Assembly: GCA_016792625.1 (NCBI GenBank)
Contig: JAEUKK010000033.1
Location: 32,278 to 96,277 of the forward strand
DNA length: 64,000 nucleotides
Source: Deltaproteobacteria bacterium
GTDB taxonomy: Bacteria > Myxococcota_A > UBA796 > UBA2385
Reading direction: 5' to 3'
Below are positions 60,535-64,000 of this stretch, piece after piece. The notes below the pieces were generated by a model. That model did not search any database. It saw nothing but the letters and a program-made list of their open reading frames with translations, and was not told the origin of the DNA. Numbering within the stretch: the stretch's first letter is position 1; each line of letters begins with the position of its first letter. The position numbers and the translations under genes are program-made.

Positions 60535-60854
60535 ACGACGTTCTCGCTGACCTTGTGGCCGTCGCGGAGCTCCAGCTCCAGGCGGCCGTCTCGATCAATT
60601 CCGAAGCCCTCTCCGAAGCCACCGCCGCGCGGCAAGACCTCCTCTTCGAGCTCCGCCTCTTCTCCGAGGCCGAGCGGTCCGCCTTCTCCCGGCGCGCAGA
60701 AGCGAGGGAGCTCCTCGCGCAGCTTGATGAGCTCGACGCCCGAAGCTCCACGGTCCTTGAGCTCGGCCTCGACGTGATCAACGGCCTGCGGCCAGACCGA
60801 GGCGCGACCACCACCTACCGCCCGAACGGGCGCACCACCGGGTCCACGTCATGA
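60519..60854 (+). CDS. flgN: FlgN-type export chaperone
   Basis: A 111-residue, mostly helical protein of FlgN size and position: LHDVLADLVAVAELQLQAAVSINSEALSEATAARQDLL, then LLAQLDELDARSSTVLELGLDVINGLRP, predicted to form a coiled coil. FlgN chaperones FlgK and FlgL to the export gate, and flgK follows directly with an ATGA overlap. The start is TTG. The sequence around it also resembles a sigma-54 element, so the start codon and a possible promoter overlap. Conservation is weak, so the call leans on gene order. Confidence 0.75.
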   Translation: MARTLHDVLADLVAVAELQLQAAVSINSEALSEATAARQDLLFELRLFSEAERSAFSRRAEARELLAQLDELDARSSTVLELGLDVINGLRPDRGATTTYRPNGRTTGSTS

Positions 60855-62233
60855 GCCTCTTGAACGCCTTGCACATCGGCACGAGCGGCCTGCGGGTGGC
60901 GAGCACCGGCACCAGCACGGTGAGCCACAACGTCTCAAACGCGACCACGCCGGGCTTCAGCAAGCGCACGGTGCGGGTGCAGACCGCCAACCCGGTCGAG
61001 CGCTACGGCTACGGCTTCGGGCAGGGCGCCAAGACCAGCGAGATCCGCCGAACCGCCGACGACATTGTCAACAAACGCGTGGCCGTCGCGACCGGCCGCC
61101 AAGCCGATGCCTCGGCGCGCTTCACCTCCTTGTCCGCCATCGAGGACAGCTTCGACGCCACCTCGGGCGCCAGCTTGTCCAACCTCCTCGACAACTTCTA
61201 CGATGATCTCAACGCCTTGAGCCAGGCCCCTGGGGACCGTACGCGGCGTCAAGAGCTGCTCGTCTCTGCCGACCGGCTGACCGAGGGTTTTAACGAGGCC
61301 GCCGACGCGCTCTTGGCGAGCACCGACGCCATCGACGAGGAGCTCACCCAGTCCATGGCTGAGGTGCAGCGCAAGCTCGACCAGGTCGCTGACTTCAACG
61401 GCCGGGTCGCGTCCGCGAGCACGGGCAATGGGAGCGCCGACTTCCAGGACCAGCGGGACCAGCTCATCTACGAGCTCGCCGAGTCCATCGGGGTCACCGC
61501 CCAGTTCTCCGCCGACGGGCAGGCGACCCTCCTCATCGGCGGGCACGCCGTGGTCACCGGCCTCACCGCCCGAACGGTCACCTTCACCCAGACCGCGACG
61601 GGCGCGCCCAAGGTCGAGCTCTCCACCAACAGCGGCGTGGTCGACATCACGACCCAGGTGGGCGGCCGCGCAGGCGGATTGCTGACCGCCTCGAGCAACG
61701 CCACCAGCTACCTCGCCGACCTTAACGTCTGGGTCGACTCTTTCGTGACCAGCGTCAATGCGCAGCACGCGCTCGGCTTCGACGCCACCGGCGCGCCCGG
61801 CGCCGACGTGTTCACCTTCACGGCCGGCGCAGAGGCGTCGACCTTCGCCGTCGACGCTGCCCTCCTCGCTGACCCCGACCTTTTTGCGGCGGCGGGGGCG
61901 GCCACCGCGGCCACTGGCGACGGCGATAACCTCGCCCTGATCATCGATCTGGAAGGCCAGCTCCTGCACACCGGCGCGACGCGCACCGCCGCTGACGCCC
62001 TCGCCGACATTTACGCACGGGTCGGTCGGGATGTCGCCACCGCTTCGCTCGAGGCGGACCGCTACGGCGTCGAGCTCAGCGACATCAGCGCGCTGCGCGA
62101 GTCGATCTCGGGCGTCGACCTCGACCAAGAAGCCGCCGATTTGATGGCTTGGCAGGCCTCCTACGAGGCCGCAGCGCGCGTGATCACCACGACCAACGAT
62201 CTTTTGGGAGTGCTGATGGGTATGGGCACCTGA
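60851..62233 (+). CDS. flgK: Hook-filament junction protein FlgK (HAP1)
   Basis: A 460-residue FlgK. The N-terminal D0/D1 helices (NALHIGTSGLRVASTGTSTVSHNVSNATTPGFSKRTV) and the C-terminal D0 (SGVDLDQEAADLMAWQASYEAAARVITTTNDLLGVLMGM) are typical, as are LDNFYDDLNALSQAPGDRTRRQELLVSADRLTEGFNE and NGSADFQDQRDQLIYELAESIG. It joins the hook to the filament. The ATG overlaps the flgN stop as ATGA. Length is near the shorter end of the family. Confidence 0.95.
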   Translation: MSLLNALHIGTSGLRVASTGTSTVSHNVSNATTPGFSKRTVRVQTANPVERYGYGFGQGAKTSEIRRTADDIVNKRVAVATGRQADASARFTSLSAIEDSFDATSGASLSNLLDNFYDDLNALSQAPGDRTRRQELLVSADRLTEGFNEAADALLASTDAIDEELTQSMAEVQRKLDQVADFNGRVASASTGNGSADFQDQRDQLIYELAESIGVTAQFSADGQATLLIGGHAVVTGLTARTVTFTQTATGAPKVELSTNSGVVDITTQVGGRAGGLLTASSNATSYLADLNVWVDSFVTSVNAQHALGFDATGAPGADVFTFTAGAEASTFAVDAALLADPDLFAAAGAATAATGDGDNLALIIDLEGQLLHTGATRTAADALADIYARVGRDVATASLEADRYGVELSDISALRESISGVDLDQEAADLMAWQASYEAAARVITTTNDLLGVLMGMGT

Positions 62234-62260
62234 GCCCGACCCGCAGCGCCGGAGTGAGCC

Positions 62261-63145
62261 ATGGCTGAGATCCGCACCACCTTTCACGGCCGACTCAGCG
62301 CGATCTCGCGCCAGACCAGCCTCGTCGCCGGGCGCATGGCGCGCGCCCAGGTCGAGGCGGCGAGCGGGCTCCGCTACCACAAGGCGAGCGACGACCCGTC
62401 GCGCACCACCCAGGTGCACCGCGTGCGTGAGCAGACCGCCGATCTCGAGGTCTTCATCGACAACGCGACCTGGTCGACCTCGGTGCTCGCCGCGGCCGAC
62501 GAGGCGGTGACCGGCATCGCCTCGACCCTCGCTGAAGCCCGCGAGCTCGCGGTGCAGCTCGCGAGCGACACCTACTCGGCGACCGCTCGCCAAGACAGCG
62601 TGATCACCGCGCAGGCGATGCTGGACCGCGTGCTGCTGTTCGCGAACACGAACCTCGGCGGGCGCTACATCTTCGCAGGCGACGCCTACGACGCCGAGGC
62701 CTACGATCCCACCACTGGCGCCTACCTCGGCGACACCGGGGGGCCGGCGACCGAGATCGGCAACGGCAAGGTCGCGGCGACCGGGTTTGACGGCAGCGCG
62801 ATGCTGCAGGGCGCAGGCGACGTCATTGTCGCGGTGCAGGACCTCATCACCGCGCTCAACGGCGGGCTCGCGGATGATGTGCGCGCAGCCATCGACGGCA
62901 TTGACGACGCGGTGGACCAGCTCAGCGAGGCGCGCACCACCATCGGCGGCGAGATGAAGCGCGCAGACGACGCGCTGGAGGTCCACGCCGCCATGCGGGC
63001 CCAGCTCGGGCAGCTGGAGTCGGATCTCACCAACGTCGACTCGATCGCAGCCTACACCCGGCTCTTCGAGGTGCAGACCGCCTTTGAGGCCGCGCTCAGC
63101 GTCACGGCGTCGTCGCGCAGCCAGACCCTCTTCGCCCGCATGTGA
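62261..63145 (+). CDS. flgL: Hook-filament junction protein FlgL (HAP3)
   Basis: A 294-residue FlgL: N-terminal flagellin-like helix (SRQTSLVAGRMARAQVEAASGLRYHKASDDPSRTTQVHRVR), AVQLASDTYSATARQDSVITAQAMLDRVL, the FlgL mark NTNLGGRYIFAGDAYDAEAYDP, and the C-terminal LESDLTNVDSIAAYTRLFEVQTAFEAALSVTASSRSQTLF. It sits between FlgK and the filament. GGAG lies seven bases upstream of the ATG. Gene order then leaves a 561-base gap before flagellin, where csrA and fliW are found in many relatives but not seen here. Confidence 0.95.
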   Translation: MAEIRTTFHGRLSAISRQTSLVAGRMARAQVEAASGLRYHKASDDPSRTTQVHRVREQTADLEVFIDNATWSTSVLAAADEAVTGIASTLAEARELAVQLASDTYSATARQDSVITAQAMLDRVLLFANTNLGGRYIFAGDAYDAEAYDPTTGAYLGDTGGPATEIGNGKVAATGFDGSAMLQGAGDVIVAVQDLITALNGGLADDVRAAIDGIDDAVDQLSEARTTIGGEMKRADDALEVHAAMRAQLGQLESDLTNVDSIAAYTRLFEVQTAFEAALSVTASSRSQTLFARM

Positions 63146-63510
63146 GCAGGGCCGCTCGGCGCCTCTTCGTCGAGCGCTCGGTTCGGGGCGGTCGGGCGCC
63201 TGCTTTTCGGGCGTCGGCGGCGCGCGCTGGGCCGCGCTGATCGTTGGGTGCGCGCCCTCTCGAAGCATCGCGGAGCGCCCCCCAGGTGCGGCGGTGGGGT
63301 GGAGCAGCGCGCGGCTCGGCCCCGCCGGAACCTCGCCCCTCCGGGCGCGCCTGTGGTGTGCGTCGCCCCGCGCTGCCCCGCGCCGAAGGCCATCTGGTGG
63401 CGCGGCCCTGCCGGTCAGCCCGCAGCTGAGGCAAGGCGCGCGCCTGCACGCGCCGCGGGTTTTCGCTGCGCTTGGCCTGCGTGCCGCGTGCGCAGAACAG
63501 CGTACAGATA

Positions 63511-63537
63511 GAAATTTTCAACAAGCCGCCCCGACAG
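63511..63537 (+). promoter_or_regulatory. Candidate sigma-28 promoter for flagellin
   Basis: GAAA, a 15-base spacer and CCCGACAG lie about 170 bases before the flagellin ATG. Match to TAAA-N15-GCCGATAA is 3 of 4 and 5 of 8, with the CCGA core kept. It coincides with the only AT-rich patch in the gap. Confidence 0.45.
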
Positions 63538-63575
63538 CTTGCCTGGGGATGCTGACTTGTCGTTAGATGTCACCG

Positions 63576-63590
63576 GGGGCGGATCGCCCC
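63576..63590 (+). promoter_or_regulatory. Hairpin with GGA in the predicted flagellin leader
   Basis: GGGGCG and CGCCCC pair perfectly around a GAT loop, placing GGA at the loop edge. CsrA binds GGA in hairpin loops of flagellin leaders in some bacteria. Two further GGA sites lie in the leader at about 63546 and 63616. The CsrA link is inference. Confidence 0.3.
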
Positions 63591-63706
63591 TCGGCGCGGG
63601 CGGGCAGGTGCGGCGTGGACCGCATGTGTCGAGCACGGGCCGGTGAACCTGCGCGGTTGTGCGCGCAGGCTCGATTGAACGTCCTCACCTATGATCGAGG
63701 TGTCCC

Positions 63707-64000
63707 ATGATGTCTGTCCGGACCAACGTCTCTGCGCTCACCGGCGCTGGCCAGCTCGGCCGCACCAACAAGAACCTCTCCAGCTCCCTGGCGCGGATCT
63801 CCAGCGGCTTCCGGGTCAACAAGGCCGCTGACGACGCCGCCGGCCTTGGCGTTGCGACCAACCTCGAGACCCAGATCGGCTCGACCCGCACCGCGATGCG
63901 GAACATCAACGACGGCATCAGCATCATCCAGACCGCTGAAGGCGCGAGCAACGAGGTCACCGACATCCTGCAGCGCATGCGCGAGCTGGCGGTGCAGAGC
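63707..64000 (+). CDS. fliC: Flagellin, N-terminal part (cut by window end)
   Basis: The first 98 residues of flagellin. They give the conserved D0/D1 region: SVRTNVSALTGAGQLGRTNKNLSSSLARISSGFRVNKAADDAAGLGVATNLETQIGSTRTAMRNINDGISIIQTAEGASNEVTDILQRMRELAVQS in outline, with the hallmark LSSGxRxNxAADDAAG and NDGISxxQTAEGA blocks. It forms the filament. The ATG at 63707 has GAGG six bases upstream; the next codon is also ATG. A candidate sigma-28 promoter and a long leader precede it. The rest of the gene lies beyond the window. Confidence 0.95.
   Translation, partial: MMSVRTNVSALTGAGQLGRTNKNLSSSLARISSGFRVNKAADDAAGLGVATNLETQIGSTRTAMRNINDGISIIQTAEGASNEVTDILQRMRELAVQS

Larger units (their letters stand above)
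63146..63706 (+). other. 561-base gap between flgL and flagellin
   Basis: No convincing gene is present. Short open frames exist on both strands but are Arg/Pro/Ala-rich and lack ribosome-binding sites. At 63435-63454 GGCGCG/CGCGCC forms a weak hairpin. A sharp AT-rich patch lies at 63500-63520, within the candidate flagellin promoter. The rest would be the flagellin leader RNA. csrA and fliW, often found here in related bacteria, are absent. Confidence 0.6.

Noticed and set aside
63555..63566. A short ATG frame reading MLTCR before flagellin, reminiscent of a CsrA start.
   Set aside because: It stops after five codons and no CsrA sequence follows in any frame, so a remnant cannot be supported.

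Overview
The window is very GC-rich, densely packed bacterial chromosome from a flagellated Gram-negative organism. Several things point to the Myxococcota or a related deltaproteobacterial lineage: Pkn-type Ser/Thr kinases, many Cys-anchored lipoproteins with Asp/Thr/Gly-rich linkers just after the lipobox, a DUF1501 plus haem-lipoprotein set, FG-GAP-type lipoproteins, and the flagellar order fliA-flgFGAHIJMNKL-fliC. This is an inference from gene content; no rRNA or other marker gene is present. I saw no tRNA, IS element, prophage or CRISPR array.

Layout. (1) 1-5953, minus strand: a UPF0104/LPG-synthase-like membrane protein, a CoaC-like flavoprotein, a fused alpha/beta 2-oxoacid dehydrogenase E1, a FabD-like acyltransferase and an HD-domain hydrolase (cut by the window edge). 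Two of the spacers share an identical 14-bp sequence. (2) 6122-14203, plus strand: PfkB-family kinase, FAH-family hydrolase, gamma-glutamyltransferase, then a four-gene extracytoplasmic set (Tat-exported DUF1501 protein, two lipoproteins and a haem c lipoprotein). (3) 14214-23862, minus strand: YgiQ radical-SAM protein, a 1251-residue repetitive protein of unknown role, a short N-acetylglutamate-synthase-like GNAT, and a glycosyltransferase/Wzt-type ABC ATPase pair. (4) 24054-34343: PEGA protein, pyrophosphatase, a small predicted exported protein, an operon ending in a Ser/Thr kinase, a HicBA toxin-antitoxin pair, a GHMP kinase and a secreted protein. (5) 34456-41566, minus strand: a secreted protein, an HTH-SspB-like fusion, two tandem gpV/VgrG-like spike proteins and a kinase-STAND-pentapeptide fusion. 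(6) 41663-52136: a lipoprotein, accD-folC, and a TetR / membrane-fusion-protein / RND pump operon in which the pump polypeptide continues into a complete TolC-like domain. (7) 52136-64000: a flagellar block, flhA, fliA, flgF, flgG, flgA, flgH, flgI, flgJ (with an M23 peptidase domain), flgM, flgN, flgK, flgL and the start of flagellin.

Functional links. The flagellar block holds the export gate component, sigma-28 and its anti-sigma factor, the distal rod, the L and P rings, the rod cap/peptidase, the hook-filament junction proteins and the filament. Sigma-28-like boxes precede flgM and flagellin. The efflux operon would supply a full tripartite pump from only two polypeptides, with a palindromic operator in front of its TetR gene. 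Many neighbours overlap by 1 or 4 bases, indicating translational coupling. The points most worth following are the RND-TolC fusion, the HTH-SspB protein with a ClpX-docking-like tail, the large repetitive protein, the orphan spike pair and the unusual flagellar proteins (FlgJ-M23, FlgH without a lipobox).
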